From Marinobacter sp. F4218 (GTDB lineage: Bacteria > Pseudomonadota > Gammaproteobacteria > Pseudomonadales > Oleiphilaceae), in the NCBI RefSeq assembly GCF_019443085.1, contig NZ_JAHZIL010000002.1, forward strand, positions 558,001 through 622,000: 64,000 nt of DNA, read 5' to 3'. Positions 12,017 through 22,584 of this stretch are shown here, one piece after another. Numbering within the stretch: the first letter of the stretch is position 1; each line of letters starts with the position of its first letter. The notes beneath the pieces were generated by a model that had not been told where the DNA came from, made no database searches, and saw nothing but the letters and a program-made list of their open reading frames with translations. A program made the translations under genes and the position numbers.

Positions 12017-12718
12017 CTAACTGAGTTTTCCCCAGACTGTTTCACCGGCCTTTTTTTCCAACATCGCCATGAATTCATCGTGGGCAGCGCTTTCGTCATC
12101 GGAGGCCCTTATCACCGACAGCGCCGCGCGGTCTTCGGCTAACCTACGAATGCCACTGCTGCTACCACCCTCCTCAGCACCAGCGTCAAGGGAGAGCGCG
12201 GTCTGGCCACCGGTAAGAAGCAGGTACACATCGGCCAATATCTCGGCATCCAGCAAGGCACCGTGCAGGTCACGGTTACTGTTATCAACGCCATATCGCT
12301 TACAGAGGGCATCGAGATTGTTCTTTTGCCCCGGATGCCTTTTGCGGGCAATGGCCAGGGAATCGACGATGCCGCAATAATCGGCGGTCTTCCTCACGGG
12401 TTTCAGTCGCGCAAATTCCGCATCCATAAAGCCGACGTCGAACGCCGCATTATGAATAACCAGCTCCGCACCTTTGATAAACTCAAAGAACTCGTCAGCG
12501 ACTTCCGCAAACCTCGGCTTATCCGCCAGGAATTCGTTCGTAATCCCGTGCACAGTGATCGCTTCTGCTTCGACTTCCCGCTCCGGATTGATGTAAACAT
12601 GGTAATTACGACCCGTGAGCTGCCGCTCCATCAGCTCCACGCAGCCAATCTCGATAATCCGGTGACCCTCGGACGGATCAATACCGGTGGTTTCGGTATC
12701 CAGTACTATCTGTCTCAT
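12017..12718 (-). CDS. dnaQ: DNA polymerase III epsilon subunit (proofreading exonuclease)
   Basis: The 3'-5' exonuclease subunit of the replicase core. The 233-residue protein has Exo I (LDTETTGID, residues 6-14), Exo II (HNAAFDVGFMDAEF, about 94-107) and Exo III-epsilon with the catalytic His (HGALLDAEILADVYLL, about 153-168). The C-terminal tail after about 185 is the usual polymerase-binding segment. The ATG at 12718 (MRQIVLD) is preferred over an ATG three codons upstream. It follows rnhA by 27 bases on the same strand, and dnaQ is the last gene of this unit. Confidence 0.96.
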   Translation of the reverse strand: MRQIVLDTETTGIDPSEGHRIIEIGCVELMERQLTGRNYHVYINPEREVEAEAITVHGITNEFLADKPRFAEVADEFFEFIKGAELVIHNAAFDVGFMDAEFARLKPVRKTADYCGIVDSLAIARKRHPGQKNNLDALCKRYGVDNSNRDLHGALLDAEILADVYLLLTGGQTALSLDAGAEEGGSSSGIRRLAEDRAALSVIRASDDESAAHDEFMAMLEKKAGETVWGKLS

Positions 12719-12745
12719 AATGCACACTGCTCAATAAAATCGTTC

Positions 12746-13189
12746 TCAGGCTTTCGCGAGTTCCGCAACACCACGGTTGGCCAACTCGTCCGCCAGTTCG
12801 TTATCCGGGACACCTGCGTGACCCTTGACCCAATGCCAATTGATCCGGTGCCGGGCCACCTCGGTGTCGAGTTCCCGCCACAGGTCTTCGTTCTTGACCG
12901 GCTTCTTGGCCGACGTTTTCCAGCCATTGCGCTTCCACCCCGCCATCCATTCGGTGATGCCTTTGCGGACATACTGGGAATCGGTGAAGAGTTCGACTTC
13001 ACAGGGACGCTTGAGCGCTTCCAGCCCCCGAATCGCTGCCATCAGCTCCATTCGGTTGTTGGTAGTCTCCGCCTCTCCGCCATGCATCGTCTTCTTGACA
13101 TCCCCATACCGCAATACAACGCCCCAGCCGCCCGGTCCGGGATTGCCCTTGCACGCCCCGTCGGTATACAAAATCACCTTACCGGCCAT
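12746..13189 (-). CDS. rnhA: Ribonuclease HI
   Basis: Degrades the RNA strand of RNA:DNA hybrids. At 147 residues it has normal length and shows the complete acidic active site: Asp in [15 protein letters not shown], Glu in [11 protein letters not shown], Asp in LFTDSQYV and the late Asp in NELADELA, plus the basic handle around [10 protein letters not shown]. It starts at ATG 13189 with AGGAGAC upstream. It lies between the methyltransferase (15 bases) and dnaQ (27 bases). The rnhA-dnaQ pairing is seen widely in gammaproteobacteria, though often divergent; here both are on the same strand. Confidence 0.97.
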   Translation of the reverse strand: MAGKVILYTDGACKGNPGPGGWGVVLRYGDVKKTMHGGEAETTNNRMELMAAIRGLEALKRPCEVELFTDSQYVRKGITEWMAGWKRNGWKTSAKKPVKNEDLWRELDTEVARHRINWHWVKGHAGVPDNELADELANRGVAELAKA

Positions 13190-13204
13190 CGTGTCTCCTG
13201 TCGG

Positions 13205-13999
13205 TTAATCAGTCTTGCCTGGCGCATACTGCCTACGGGCGCACCCCCTGGATGCTCCGATTGTTCTGGTTCCCGAGAGTGAAATGACCTTTGCCTGTCG
13301 CCAGGCAGGCTTTCTGGGAATACCGGCGTAAACGCGTTTTTTCGCAAGGATACAGTAATAAGCGCCGACAGGCAGGATTCTGTTACCCCCGAGTTTTGCG
13401 TCGAGCCGGCTTCGGGCTTTGCGACCACTCCTCTGGAGAGGAAGCCGAAAAAAGCGGGTCACCGATGCTTCCACATTGAAACCCAGCAAGTGCAGCCAGT
13501 CCTCCATTCTCCCGCGCAGCATGAATCGCCCACCCCAGGGTCCGTCTCGATGGCGGGAAGCCAGCTTTCGGACCCCCCAGAGACTCACGGGATTAAAGCC
13601 GATCAGAGCAATGGTCCCCTCGCCTCGCAAAACCCTCGCTGCGTCGCGCAACACATCATGGGGATAGCGACTGAAATCCGCGCTGTGGTGAAGCACAACA
13701 AGGTCCATGGAATCGCCCGGAAACGGTAATTCATGGGCGTCACAAACCGCCACACCGTCCGGAATGTGGGGATACCAGCGGGGCGTTGTCATGATCCTCT
13801 GGGCGAAATCGGTGCCGGTCGCCAAGGGTAGGCGATGACTGACGCCAACCTGGAGCTGACGTGCACCCGTCAGGTGGCTCAATTCGTGGTCAAGCATCCT
13901 TCTCTGGTCCGCCAGCAATGCCCGACCGAGGGGCGTCCCGAACCACCGTTCAAACGTCTCGTGACGCTCCGGATAATCAATCGCTCCAGACTTGCTCAC
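13205..13999 (-). CDS. Class I SAM-dependent methyltransferase, substrate unknown
   Basis: A 264-residue methyltransferase. The core has an altered glycine loop (LQVGVSHRLPLA at about 49), then VAVCDAHELPFPGDSMDLVVLHHSADFSRYPHDVLRDAARVLRGEGTIALIGFNPVSLWG, a clear Methyltransf_11-type series of motifs II to post-III. The start is GTG 13999 with a GGGGG tract upstream. Homologues between gloB and rnhA are known in Pseudomonas without an assigned substrate. It is the first gene of the methyltransferase-rnhA-dnaQ unit and diverges from gloB across 94 bases. Confidence 0.85.
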   Translation of the reverse strand: MSKSGAIDYPERHETFERWFGTPLGRALLADQRRMLDHELSHLTGARQLQVGVSHRLPLATGTDFAQRIMTTPRWYPHIPDGVAVCDAHELPFPGDSMDLVVLHHSADFSRYPHDVLRDAARVLRGEGTIALIGFNPVSLWGVRKLASRHRDGPWGGRFMLRGRMEDWLHLLGFNVEASVTRFFRLPLQRSGRKARSRLDAKLGGNRILPVGAYYCILAKKRVYAGIPRKPAWRQAKVISLSGTRTIGASRGCARRQYAPGKTD

Positions 14000-14030
14000 A
14001 CTGTGTTACCCCCGCAACCGGAGCCCACTG

Positions 14031-14059
14031 TTGGGGCCCTGTATCTAATGGACTATCAT
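14031..14059 (+). promoter_or_regulatory. Candidate promoter for gloB
   Basis: TTGGGG (14031-14036), a 17-base spacer and TATCAT (14054-14059) lie about 35 bases before the gloB start, within the divergent methyltransferase/gloB gap. Confidence 0.5.
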
Positions 14060-14093
14060 ATCAGTCACATTCGTTTTGCACATGTGGGGCTTT

Positions 14094-14888
14094 ATGTTGA
14101 CCATTTCCGCCATTCCAGCGTTCAACGACAACTATATCTGGTGCCTGTCGAACCAGGAAAATCGCAAAGCCCTGGTTGTTGATCCGGGCCAGGCAGGCCC
14201 TGTGCTTGAGCACCTGGCGGACAATGGGCTGGTTCTGGACACCATCCTGGTCACCCACCACCACCCCGACCACGTGGGGGGCATCAGTGAGCTGATGAGG
14301 GCTTTCCCGGAGTGCGGCGTGACAGGGCCGGCCGAATCTCCGTTTACGGGCTGCACAGACAAGGTCCATCCCGGCGATGAGGTATTGTGGGAAAACCTGA
14401 CGTTCCAGGTTCTTGGCGTCCCCGGACACACCCTGGACCACATTGCCTACTTTACCGACACGGAAGTGGATGGACGCCCTGTTCTGTTTTGTGGCGACAC
14501 GCTTTTTGTCTGCGGTTGCGGCCGACTGTTCGAAGGCAAGCCCGAACAGATGCGCCAGTCGCTTCAAACTCTCCGGGCCCTGCCTGAACGGACCGCGGTT
14601 TACTGCGCCCACGAGTATACGCTGGCAAACCTGAAGTTTGCCCGCAGCTGGCTGCCCGGAGATGAAGGACTCAAGGCGTTCGAGATCCGCTGCAAGCAGC
14701 GTCGGGAAGATGGGTACCCGACGGTTCCGTCGGTACTCGGAGAGGAGAAACGCCTCAATCCCTTTCTCAGATGGGACGATCCGGTGGTTGTCGATGCGGC
14801 AAGGAACTATTGCGCAAGGCACGGCCTGCCGGCCGATTCCGAGAACGCCATCTTTGCGGCAATCCGCCACGGCAAGGATAATTTCTGA
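14094..14888 (+). CDS. gloB: Hydroxyacylglutathione hydrolase (glyoxalase II)
   Basis: Hydrolyses S-D-lactoylglutathione to D-lactate and glutathione, the second step of methylglyoxal detoxification. The 264-residue protein is a metallo-beta-lactamase-fold enzyme. The metal motif [10 protein letters not shown] is at about 55-64, a histidine is in [11 protein letters not shown], the bridging Asp is in [17 protein letters not shown] and the last His is in [14 protein letters not shown]. The C-terminal glutathione-binding region ends normally. I chose the ATG at 14094 ([16 protein letters not shown]) because this is where the family begins; the upstream alternative adds six unsupported residues. 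Confidence 0.97.
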   Translation: MLTISAIPAFNDNYIWCLSNQENRKALVVDPGQAGPVLEHLADNGLVLDTILVTHHHPDHVGGISELMRAFPECGVTGPAESPFTGCTDKVHPGDEVLWENLTFQVLGVPGHTLDHIAYFTDTEVDGRPVLFCGDTLFVCGCGRLFEGKPEQMRQSLQTLRALPERTAVYCAHEYTLANLKFARSWLPGDEGLKAFEIRCKQRREDGYPTVPSVLGEEKRLNPFLRWDDPVVVDAARNYCARHGLPADSENAIFAAIRHGKDNF

Positions 14889-14928
14889 CTGGTTAACAAT
14901 TTCTCTCAGGGACGTAACGAGAGGTTTC

Positions 14929-14958
14929 TTGACCCCTGGAAAAGGCCTCCCATAGAAT
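14929..14958 (+). promoter_or_regulatory. Candidate sigma-70 promoter for mltD
   Basis: TTGACC (14929-14934), an 18-base spacer and TAGAAT (14953-14958); each box differs from consensus at one position. It lies about 90 bases before the chosen mltD start. Confidence 0.6.
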
Positions 14959-15044
14959 CATGACAAATTTGTGACCGTAACCCTTTAAATATGCCGGAAT
15001 TTCAGACATACCATCCGGCTTCAACAATGAGCCGGAAGCATTCT

Positions 15045-16799
15045 ATGTCGGTCAAACGTTTGTCTATCCTCTTGTTCGCCGGGACTCTGGCCAGCGGCTG
15101 CAGCCTGCTGAATCAACCTGGTAACTCATGGGTCAATCCCACGAACTGGTTTACCGAAACCGATTCGGGGGAACAGGAAACCAATCCACTTGAGACTGAC
15201 CAGGTTACCGTCGCCACGGGCGACGAAGATCTCAAGCAATCGGTTGAATCCGGCGAGGACGACGATGCCGCAGTCCATGGCGCACTGGACGAAGCGATTG
15301 CGCCAGAACTACGGGACACCGCTCGGGACGCCCGTGAAAAGCTGGACAACCCCGGACAGCAGATCGTTAAGACCGCACCTCAACAGACCGATTTGTGGAG
15401 CCGCCTGCGTGAAGGCTTTGCGCTTGACCACAACGTGGACAACGAACGGGTCCGGGATCAACTCAACTGGTATGCCAGTCACCCCGGCTATATCAATCGA
15501 GTGGTAGACCGGGGTAGCCGTTACCTTCATTACATTCTCGACGAAACGGAGAAACGGGGGCTGCCAGCTGAATTCGCCCTGCTGCCCGTGGTGGAAAGCG
15601 CCTTCGATCCGTTTGCCTATTCCCATGGTCGGGCTGCTGGCCTCTGGCAGTTCATTCCGTCAACAGGGAAATACTTCGGCCTGACTCAGAGCTGGTGGCA
15701 CGATGACCGCCGTGATGTCGTGGCTGCAACGGATGCTGCCCTGACCTATCTGGATCGGCTCGCCAACCGGTTCGACGGTGACTACACACTGGCCCTTGCC
15801 GCGTACAACAGCGGTGGCGGAACGGTTTCCAGTGCCATGCGCCGGAACCGGAAGAAAAACCGGCCACAGGATTTCTGGTCCCTCGAACTGCCTCGGGAAA
15901 CCCGCCACTATGTTCCAAAGCTGATTGCCCTGGCGAAGATCTTCGACAAACCCGAGGACTACGGCATCACCCTGCCCGCCCTGGAAGACGAGCCCTACTT
16001 CGAGATTGTCGAAACCGGTTCCCAGTTGGACCTCGCGCAGGCGGCCGAACTGGCCAGCATCGATGTTGACGAAATCTACCTGCTGAACCCCACCTACAAT
16101 CGTTGGGCAACCAATCCGGACGGGCCACACCGCCTGCTGGTACCCCGGGAAAACGCCGAGACCTTTCGAGCGGCCCTTGCAAAGATTCCAGCCGGTGAAC
16201 GGGTTTCCTGGCGCAACTACAAAGTACAGTCCGGCGACAGCCTGATCACCATCGCCCGCAAGTTCGCCACCACGCCATCGGTGATACAGCAGGTCAATAA
16301 CCTGAATTCCGACCTTATCCGGATCGGCCAACGACTGATGATCCCATCCGCCAGCAAAGCTTCCGACACCTATGCCCTGAGTGCCTCACAACGACTGGAG
16401 CGCAAGCAGGACCGCAAACGTGATGGCAACAAGGTTCGTTACACCGTCCGTCGGGGTGACACCTTCTGGGACATAGCCCGGGAACACCGGGTATCGGTTC
16501 GTGAAGTCGCTGCCTGGAATGGCATGGCTCCCGGAGACCCGCTGATCCCCGGAAAGAGACTGGTCATCTGGTCGAAGACCTCGAAGCCCACAGTCGTCGC
16601 CACCAATAATGCCCGGGGCAATGCCATGGTTCGGAAGGTCGGGTATCGCGTCCGCAAAGGTGATTCGCTGTCCACGATTGCCAACCGCTTTGCCGTGAAT
16701 GTGCGGGACATTGCAAGCTGGAATGACCTGAACACCTCACGTTATCTGCAACCGGGTCAAAGTCTGGTACTCTACGTTGATATTCGGAACAGTCCCTAG
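15045..16799 (+). CDS. mltD: Membrane-bound lytic transglycosylase D with three LysM repeats
   Basis: An outer-membrane lipoprotein that cleaves peptidoglycan glycan strands. From the ATG at 15045 it has 584 residues. The signal is MSVKRLSILLFAGTLASGC, with a lipobox (LASGC) and the lipidated Cys at residue 19. After a low-complexity acidic stretch comes the lytic transglycosylase domain, with the catalytic Glu at 184 (LLPVVESAFDP) and GRAAGLWQFIPSTGK. Three LysM cell-wall-binding repeats start near residues 390 (YKVQSGDSL), 464 (YTVRRGDTFW) and 533 (YRVRKGDSLS). GGAAG lies 6 bases before this ATG; an earlier ATG at 14991 has no such site. E. coli MltD has two LysM repeats, so the third is a common variation. 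Confidence 0.93.
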   Translation: MSVKRLSILLFAGTLASGCSLLNQPGNSWVNPTNWFTETDSGEQETNPLETDQVTVATGDEDLKQSVESGEDDDAAVHGALDEAIAPELRDTARDAREKLDNPGQQIVKTAPQQTDLWSRLREGFALDHNVDNERVRDQLNWYASHPGYINRVVDRGSRYLHYILDETEKRGLPAEFALLPVVESAFDPFAYSHGRAAGLWQFIPSTGKYFGLTQSWWHDDRRDVVAATDAALTYLDRLANRFDGDYTLALAAYNSGGGTVSSAMRRNRKKNRPQDFWSLELPRETRHYVPKLIALAKIFDKPEDYGITLPALEDEPYFEIVETGSQLDLAQAAELASIDVDEIYLLNPTYNRWATNPDGPHRLLVPRENAETFRAALAKIPAGERVSWRNYKVQSGDSLITIARKFATTPSVIQQVNNLNSDLIRIGQRLMIPSASKASDTYALSASQRLERKQDRKRDGNKVRYTVRRGDTFWDIAREHRVSVREVAAWNGMAPGDPLIPGKRLVIWSKTSKPTVVATNNARGNAMVRKVGYRVRKGDSLSTIANRFAVNVRDIASWNDLNTSRYLQPGQSLVLYVDIRNSP

Positions 16800-16925
16800 C
16801 ACCCTCGCATCCGGGCGCAGGAACTTTCCCTAACTACAAGAATCATAAGGGTTCGATTAGGAACCAACGGTGTGCCGGACCGGATTCTGGCGTACCGGCC
16901 TGACACTCCGGAACGTGCGAGACCT

Positions 16926-18755
16926 ATGACAAGCAAACGGATAGCCTCATACCTTACATCGATCCTCTCCTCTTTAGCCCTGCTGGCCATGACAACCTCC
17001 GTGATGGGCAGCGAACACGCCTCCGACTCCCCGGAACCACAGCACGGCATCGCAATGCACGGCGAGCCAAAATACCCCAGCGGGTTTCCTCACTTTGACT
17101 ACGTGAATCCTGAGGCCCCCAAAGGCGGAGCACTGAAGATGGCAGTGGTCGCCAACGGCTTCGACTCGTTCAACCCGTTTGATATTCGCGGTGTCGCGGC
17201 GGCCGGTATCAGCACCTATCTGTACGACACTCTCCTGGTTTCCTCGGATGATGAGCCGTTTTCCGCGTATGGCCTGATCGCGGAATCCCTGGAAACGCCG
17301 AAAGACCGGAGCTATGTGACCTTCAATCTGCGGGAGAATGCGCGCTTTCACGATGGTGAGCCCATTACCGCCGAGGACGTAAAGTTTTCCTTCGAAATCC
17401 TGACCTCCAAAGGCCACCCCTTTTTCCGCAACTACTACGCGGATGTCGCCAAGGTCACCGTAGAAAGCCCCCAACGAATCCGTTTCGATTTCAGACCCAC
17501 CATGAATCGGGAACTGCCACTCATCCTTGGCCAGATGCCCATTCTGCCTGCCCATTACTGGCAGAGCCGTGAGTTCGGTGACAACGGCCTGACACCGCCG
17601 CTGGGTAGCGGCCCCTACCGGATTGGCGACTTTGAGGCAGGCCGGTCAATTATCTACGAACGTGTCGACGACTACTGGGCCAAGGACCTCGGCGTCCGAA
17701 AAGGCCGCTTCAACTTTGATCAGATCCGGTACGACTATTACACCGACGATACCGTGGCCCTCGAAGCCTTCAAGGCCGGAAACTTTGATTTCAGAGTGGA
17801 AACCTCGGCAAAGAACTGGGCAACGGCATACACCGGCTCGAAATTCGACGAAGGGACAATCGTTGCCGAAGCAATTGAGCATCATCGACCCACCGGCATG
17901 CAGGGCTTTGCATTTAACACCCGCCGTGAGGTATTCAGTGATCCCCGGGTGCGCGAAGCACTTGCCTATGGCTTCGATTTTGAATGGGCCAACAAGAACC
18001 TGTTCTATGGCCAGTACACCAGAACCGACAGCTACTTCGAAAACAGCGATCTCGCCTCTTCCGGCCTGCCTCAGGGACGGGAACTGGAAATCCTGGAGCC
18101 CTACCGGGATCAGCTCGGCGGGGACGTTTTCACAGAGGAATATCAGGCACCGGAAACCGAAGGCCAGAAGGGCCTCAGAGAGAACCTGAGATCCGCCCTC
18201 GAGTTGCTGCGCTCGGCCGGTTACGCAATTCAGGATGGCAAACTGGTCAACAAGAGCACGGGAGAGCCACTGGCCTTTGAAATCCTGTTGTTCCAGAAGA
18301 GCTTTGAACGGGTAGTTCTGCCGTTCAAGAACAACCTTGCAAAACTGGGCATTGATGTCTCTGTGCGACTCGTGGACAGCAATCAATACGTGCAGCGGGT
18401 TCGGGAGTTTGATTTCGACATGATCACACAGGTCCTGCCGCAGTCCGATTCCCCGGGTAACGAACAGCGCGAATACTGGCATTCCGCCAATGTCGACGCC
18501 GTTGGATCACGAAACTACATGGGCGTCTCCGATCAAGTCGTCGATGACCTGGTCAACAAAGTCATACAGGCCCCGGACCGCGAAGAACTCGTTCAGCGAG
18601 TCCGTGCACTGGACCGGGTTCTTCTGCACGGTCACTATGTGATTCCGCACTGGCACCTGGCCAAAGATCGGGTGGCTTACTGGAATCATCTGCAGCGCCC
18701 CGAAATGACGCCCAAGAACGGCATTGATCTGGATAACTGGTGGGTACGGCCCTGA
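16926..18755 (+). CDS. yejA: Periplasmic peptide-binding protein of a YejABEF-type importer
   Basis: A 609-residue SBP_bac_5 family protein. The signal peptide spans about residues 1-30 (hydrophobic core ILSSLALLAMTTSVMG). Mature protein begins around SEHASDSPEP, followed by family motifs MHGEPKYPSGFPHFDYVNPEAPKGG, the DSFNPFDIRG box and the conserved IPHWH near the C-terminus. E. coli YejA belongs to an importer taking up peptides, including microcin C. The start at 16926 places the signal peptide at the N-terminus; an upstream extension from 16872 adds 18 residues without support. It is the first gene of the yejA-B-E-F unit, 46 bases from yejB. Confidence 0.92.
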   Translation: MTSKRIASYLTSILSSLALLAMTTSVMGSEHASDSPEPQHGIAMHGEPKYPSGFPHFDYVNPEAPKGGALKMAVVANGFDSFNPFDIRGVAAAGISTYLYDTLLVSSDDEPFSAYGLIAESLETPKDRSYVTFNLRENARFHDGEPITAEDVKFSFEILTSKGHPFFRNYYADVAKVTVESPQRIRFDFRPTMNRELPLILGQMPILPAHYWQSREFGDNGLTPPLGSGPYRIGDFEAGRSIIYERVDDYWAKDLGVRKGRFNFDQIRYDYYTDDTVALEAFKAGNFDFRVETSAKNWATAYTGSKFDEGTIVAEAIEHHRPTGMQGFAFNTRREVFSDPRVREALAYGFDFEWANKNLFYGQYTRTDSYFENSDLASSGLPQGRELEILEPYRDQLGGDVFTEEYQAPETEGQKGLRENLRSALELLRSAGYAIQDGKLVNKSTGEPLAFEILLFQKSFERVVLPFKNNLAKLGIDVSVRLVDSNQYVQRVREFDFDMITQVLPQSDSPGNEQREYWHSANVDAVGSRNYMGVSDQVVDDLVNKVIQAPDREELVQRVRALDRVLLHGHYVIPHWHLAKDRVAYWNHLQRPEMTPKNGIDLDNWWVRP

Positions 18756-18801
18756 GCAATTGATTCTGATCCTCGCTGTAACGGAAGGAACCCTCCGCTA
18801 A

Positions 18802-19887
18802 ATGGGCATATACATACTACGAAGGCTGGCGCTGATTATCCCGACGCTTATCGGGATAATGCTGTTGAACTTCGTGATCGTCCAGGCCGCACCCGGCGGC
18901 CCGGTTGAACAACTCATCGCCGAGATGGAAGGCCACGGAGGCAGCGCTCTGGCGCGGGCCTCGGGTGGTGATTCCGGCGGCGAGGTTTCCAGCGCCTCCG
19001 GCGACAGTCGCGGATCCCGGGGTATTCCAGATGAGCTGCTTAAGGAAATCGAAGTCATGTATGGCTTCGACAAGCCGCCCCACGAACGATTTATCAAGAT
19101 GCTGGGGGACTACGCCACGTTTAACTTTGGCGATTCTTTTTTCCGCGAAAAGAGCGTGACCAGCCTGATCGTCGAGAAGATGCCGGTCTCCATATCATTG
19201 GGACTGTGGTCGACCCTGATTATCTACATCATTTCCATTCCCCTGGGCATCCGCAAGGCAGTGACTGATGGCTCCCGGTTCGATGTATGGAGCAGCTCCG
19301 CGATTGTCATCGGTTATGCCATTCCGGGCTTCCTGTTCGCGATTCTGCTGATCGTGTTGTTTGCCGGCGGCAGCTATTTCGACTGGTTTCCGCTGCGCGG
19401 ACTTACCTCGACCAACTTTGACGAACTCACCTGGTACCAGAAGATCGGCGATTACTTCTGGCATCTGGCCCTGCCCGTCACCGCCAATGTGATTGGTGGC
19501 TTTGCCACACTGACGCTGCTCACAAAGAATTCATTCCTCGACGAAATCAGCAAGCAATACGTGGTGACTGCCCGCGCCAAGGGACTGGAGGAGAAGCAGG
19601 TGCTCTACGGCCACGTGTTCCGAAACGCCATGCTGATTGTCATTGCAAGCTTGCCCGGTGTTCTGGTGGCGCTGTTTTTTACCGGATCGCTGCTGATCGA
19701 GGTCATCTTCTCCCTGGATGGGCTAGGCCTACTGGGGTTTGAGGCTGCCTTGAACCGGGATTACCCGGTTATATTCGGAACGCTCTACATCTTTACCCTG
19801 ATGGGCCTGATCCTGAAGTTGATCAGCGACATCACCTACGTCCTGGTGGATCCCCGTATCGATTTTGAAAGCCGGGAGGGGGCGTAA
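18802..19887 (+). CDS. yejB: Peptide ABC transporter permease YejB
   Basis: A 361-residue inner-membrane permease of the DppB type. An N-terminal helix (about 8-30) is followed by a periplasmic loop with a glycine/serine-rich insert (about residues 45-72), as is usual for YejB, then five more helices. The EAA-type loop for contact with the ATPase is [26 protein letters not shown] at about 250-275. The C-terminal [28 protein letters not shown] is conserved. It is separated by two bases from yejE. The complex with YejE and YejF forms the channel fed by YejA. Confidence 0.95.
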   Translation: MGIYILRRLALIIPTLIGIMLLNFVIVQAAPGGPVEQLIAEMEGHGGSALARASGGDSGGEVSSASGDSRGSRGIPDELLKEIEVMYGFDKPPHERFIKMLGDYATFNFGDSFFREKSVTSLIVEKMPVSISLGLWSTLIIYIISIPLGIRKAVTDGSRFDVWSSSAIVIGYAIPGFLFAILLIVLFAGGSYFDWFPLRGLTSTNFDELTWYQKIGDYFWHLALPVTANVIGGFATLTLLTKNSFLDEISKQYVVTARAKGLEEKQVLYGHVFRNAMLIVIASLPGVLVALFFTGSLLIEVIFSLDGLGLLGFEAALNRDYPVIFGTLYIFTLMGLILKLISDITYVLVDPRIDFESREGA

Positions 19888-19889
19888 GC

Positions 19890-20912
19890 ATGAAATCGCT
19901 CACGCCAATTCAGCAGCGGCGGCTGCGAAATTTCCGCGCCAACCGGCGGGGGTATTGGTCTCTCTGGGTGTTTCTCGCCCTGTTCGGCCTGTCCCTTGTG
20001 GCGGAGCTGATCGCCAACGATTCACCACTGGTTGTGTCCTACCAGGACACCTTCTATTTTCCGGTCGTGGAGTCCGTTTCTGAGGAGACCTTCGGGGGCT
20101 TTTTGCCCACGGAGGCCGATTACCGCGACCCATTCATCTCCAGTCAGATCGAAGCCAATGGCTGGATAGTCTGGCCGCCAATCCGCTTCAGTTACGACAC
20201 CATCAACTACGACCTTGAGGTGCCCTCGCCCGCACCGCCCAGTCCGGAGAACTGGCTGGGTACCGACGACCAGGGACGGGATGTTGCCGCCAGGGTGATC
20301 TACGGCTTTCGCATTTCTGTGCTGTTCGGACTCACCCTTACTTTTGCCAGCTGCATCGTGGGTGTCGCGGTCGGAGCCATTCAGGGCTACTACGGCGGCA
20401 AGATTGATCTGCTCGGACAGCGTTTCATTGAGGTGTGGTCGGGGCTTCCAGTGCTGTACCTGTTGATCATCCTGTCGAGCATCGTGCAGCCGAACTTCTG
20501 GTGGCTGCTGGGCATCATGCTGCTATTCAGCTGGATGGGGCTCGTGGATGTAGTCCGGGCGGAGTTCCTGCGGGCCAGAAATTTCGAGTACGTGAAGGCG
20601 GCCAGAGCCCTGGGTCTGGACAACCGGAAAATCATGTTCCGGCACATTCTTCCCAACGCCATGGTCGCGACGCTGACCTTTCTTCCGTTTATCCTGACCG
20701 GCGCCATCACCGGGCTGACTTCACTGGACTTCCTCGGATTCGGCCTGCCGTCCGGCTCGCCGTCTCTGGGCGAACTGATTGCGCAGGGGAAAGCGAACCT
20801 GCACGCGCCCTGGCTCGGCATATCTGCCTTCATCTCGCTTTCGGTCATGCTGACACTCCTGGTGTTCGTCGGCGAGGCCGTTCGGGACGCCTTCGATCCG
20901 AGAAAGAGCTGA
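19890..20912 (+). CDS. yejE: Peptide ABC transporter permease YejE
   Basis: A 340-residue DppC-type permease. An N-terminal basic segment (QRRRLRNFRANRRGYWSLW) leads into helix 1. A long periplasmic domain with APPSPENWLGTDDQGRDVAARVIYG follows, and the EAA loop is ARNFEYVKAARALGLDNRKIMFRHILPNA at about 225-253. The C-terminus FVGEAVRDAFDPRKS is standard. The stop codon is one base from the yejF start, so all three transporter genes are tightly coupled. Confidence 0.95.
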   Translation: MKSLTPIQQRRLRNFRANRRGYWSLWVFLALFGLSLVAELIANDSPLVVSYQDTFYFPVVESVSEETFGGFLPTEADYRDPFISSQIEANGWIVWPPIRFSYDTINYDLEVPSPAPPSPENWLGTDDQGRDVAARVIYGFRISVLFGLTLTFASCIVGVAVGAIQGYYGGKIDLLGQRFIEVWSGLPVLYLLIILSSIVQPNFWWLLGIMLLFSWMGLVDVVRAEFLRARNFEYVKAARALGLDNRKIMFRHILPNAMVATLTFLPFILTGAITGLTSLDFLGFGLPSGSPSLGELIAQGKANLHAPWLGISAFISLSVMLTLLVFVGEAVRDAFDPRKS

Positions 20913-20913
20913 T

Positions 20914-22518
20914 ATGAGCAACCTGTTACAGATTTCGAACCTGTCTATCTGCTTCGATCATGGCCCCCGGGCAGTGGACTCCCTGTCACTTGCCATCCGC
21001 GAGGGCCAGACGCTCGCACTCGTAGGGGAAAGCGGATCGGGCAAATCCATATCGGCACTGTCGGTGCTTCGGTTGCTTGATGAGCGACACGCCAGCTATC
21101 CGACCGGAGAGATCTTTTTCCGCGGCGAAGACATGCTGAAGGCCAGTGACAAACGCCTTCGTCAGATTCGGGGGCGCCAGATCAGCATGATCTTCCAGGA
21201 GCCAATGACGTCCCTCAATCCTCTGCATACCGTCGAGAAGCAGATTGGGGAAACCTTGGCCCTGCATAAGGGGATGCGCAATTCCGCCGCTCGAAAGCGC
21301 TGCATTGAATTGCTGGAACTGGTCGGCATCCAGAACCCCGAAAGTCGTCTCGGTAGCTACCCGCACCAGCTTTCCGGGGGACAGAAGCAGCGCGTCATGA
21401 TTGCCATGGCGCTGGCCAACGAGCCCGAACTCCTGATTGCTGACGAACCCACCACGGCGCTGGACGTCACGGTGCAAAAACAGGTTCTCGAACTGCTCCG
21501 GGAGCTTCAGCAGAAACTCGGCATGGCGATCCTGCTGATCACTCATGATCTTTCCATTGTTCACCGCTATGCAGACGAGGTGGCGGTCATGGAACAGGGG
21601 AAACTGGTGGAGCTTGCAGACACCGAGACTCTGTTTGATCGACCAAAACACCCCTATACCCGAAAATTGCTGGATGCCGAACCGCCCGAGGCCCCGCTGG
21701 CAGCCGCCGGCAGTAGCACCCCCCTGCTCAGCGTCTCCCATCTGGACGTCCGTTTTTCCACCCGTAAATCACTTTTTGGCAAGGTCAAAGACTATTTTCA
21801 CGCGGTCCAGGACACCAATTTCAGCCTGAATCGCGGCGAAACCCTCGGGATTGTCGGGGAAAGCGGAAGCGGCAAGACCACCATTGGTCACGCCCTACTC
21901 AAGCTGACCGCCAGTACCGGTAGCATCCAGTTGGCCGGCGAAGAGCTGGGCAACCTCACCCAGAAGCAGTTTCGTCCCTGGCGGAGCCGGATACAGATCG
22001 TGTTTCAGGACCCATTCGGCAGCCTTAGCCCGCGAATGTCGATCGCTGAGATCGTGCGCGAAGGCCTGGAAATTCACGAGCCTGGCAACTCTGACGACCA
22101 CGAGCAACGGGTAATCCGGGCCTTACGGGACGTTGGCCTGGATCCCGACAATCGACATCGCTATCCTCACGAATTTTCGGGCGGACAGCGCCAGCGCATT
22201 GCCATAGCCCGCGCCCTCGTGCTTCAGCCCGATCTGATCATTCTGGACGAGCCAACCTCTGCGCTGGACAGGACCGTCCAGAAACAGGTGATTGAGCTTC
22301 TGCGGGATATACAGGGCCGCTATGGTCTAAGCTATATTTTCATCAGCCACGATCTGGCCGTCGTTCGCGCACTCAGTCATAAACTGTTGGTATTGCACCA
22401 CGGAAAGATTGTGGAATACGGGAACGCCGACGACATTTTCCACGCACCAAGCCAGGCATACACTCAGGAACTACTCAGTGCGGCGTTCTTCTACCAGAAC
22501 GCGTCTACGACCAATTGA
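20914..22518 (+). CDS. yejF: Peptide ABC transporter dual ATPase YejF
   Basis: A 534-residue protein made of two fused nucleotide-binding domains that drive import through YejB/YejE. Domain 1 has Walker [13 protein letters not shown] at about 37-48, signature LSGGQKQR and Walker [13 protein letters not shown]. Domain 2 has Walker [13 protein letters not shown] at about 314-325, signature FSGGQRQR and Walker [13 protein letters not shown]. Both lead into H-loops ([18 protein letters not shown]). All catalytic motifs are intact in both halves. It is the last gene of the yej unit; fabI follows after 66 bases. Confidence 0.96.
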   Translation: MSNLLQISNLSICFDHGPRAVDSLSLAIREGQTLALVGESGSGKSISALSVLRLLDERHASYPTGEIFFRGEDMLKASDKRLRQIRGRQISMIFQEPMTSLNPLHTVEKQIGETLALHKGMRNSAARKRCIELLELVGIQNPESRLGSYPHQLSGGQKQRVMIAMALANEPELLIADEPTTALDVTVQKQVLELLRELQQKLGMAILLITHDLSIVHRYADEVAVMEQGKLVELADTETLFDRPKHPYTRKLLDAEPPEAPLAAAGSSTPLLSVSHLDVRFSTRKSLFGKVKDYFHAVQDTNFSLNRGETLGIVGESGSGKTTIGHALLKLTASTGSIQLAGEELGNLTQKQFRPWRSRIQIVFQDPFGSLSPRMSIAEIVREGLEIHEPGNSDDHEQRVIRALRDVGLDPDNRHRYPHEFSGGQRQRIAIARALVLQPDLIILDEPTSALDRTVQKQVIELLRDIQGRYGLSYIFISHDLAVVRALSHKLLVLHHGKIVEYGNADDIFHAPSQAYTQELLSAAFFYQNASTTN

Positions 22519-22584
22519 GCGTTACCCGGAGCGCGCGAGTTCAGGGATAATGCTCCGAAATCAGGAACACAGGGAGAACTACCC

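Noticed and set aside
18900-19030. A Gly/Ser/Ala-rich insert in YejB that looked like a foreign insertion
   Set aside because: E. coli YejB has a comparable insert in the same loop, so it is a family feature.
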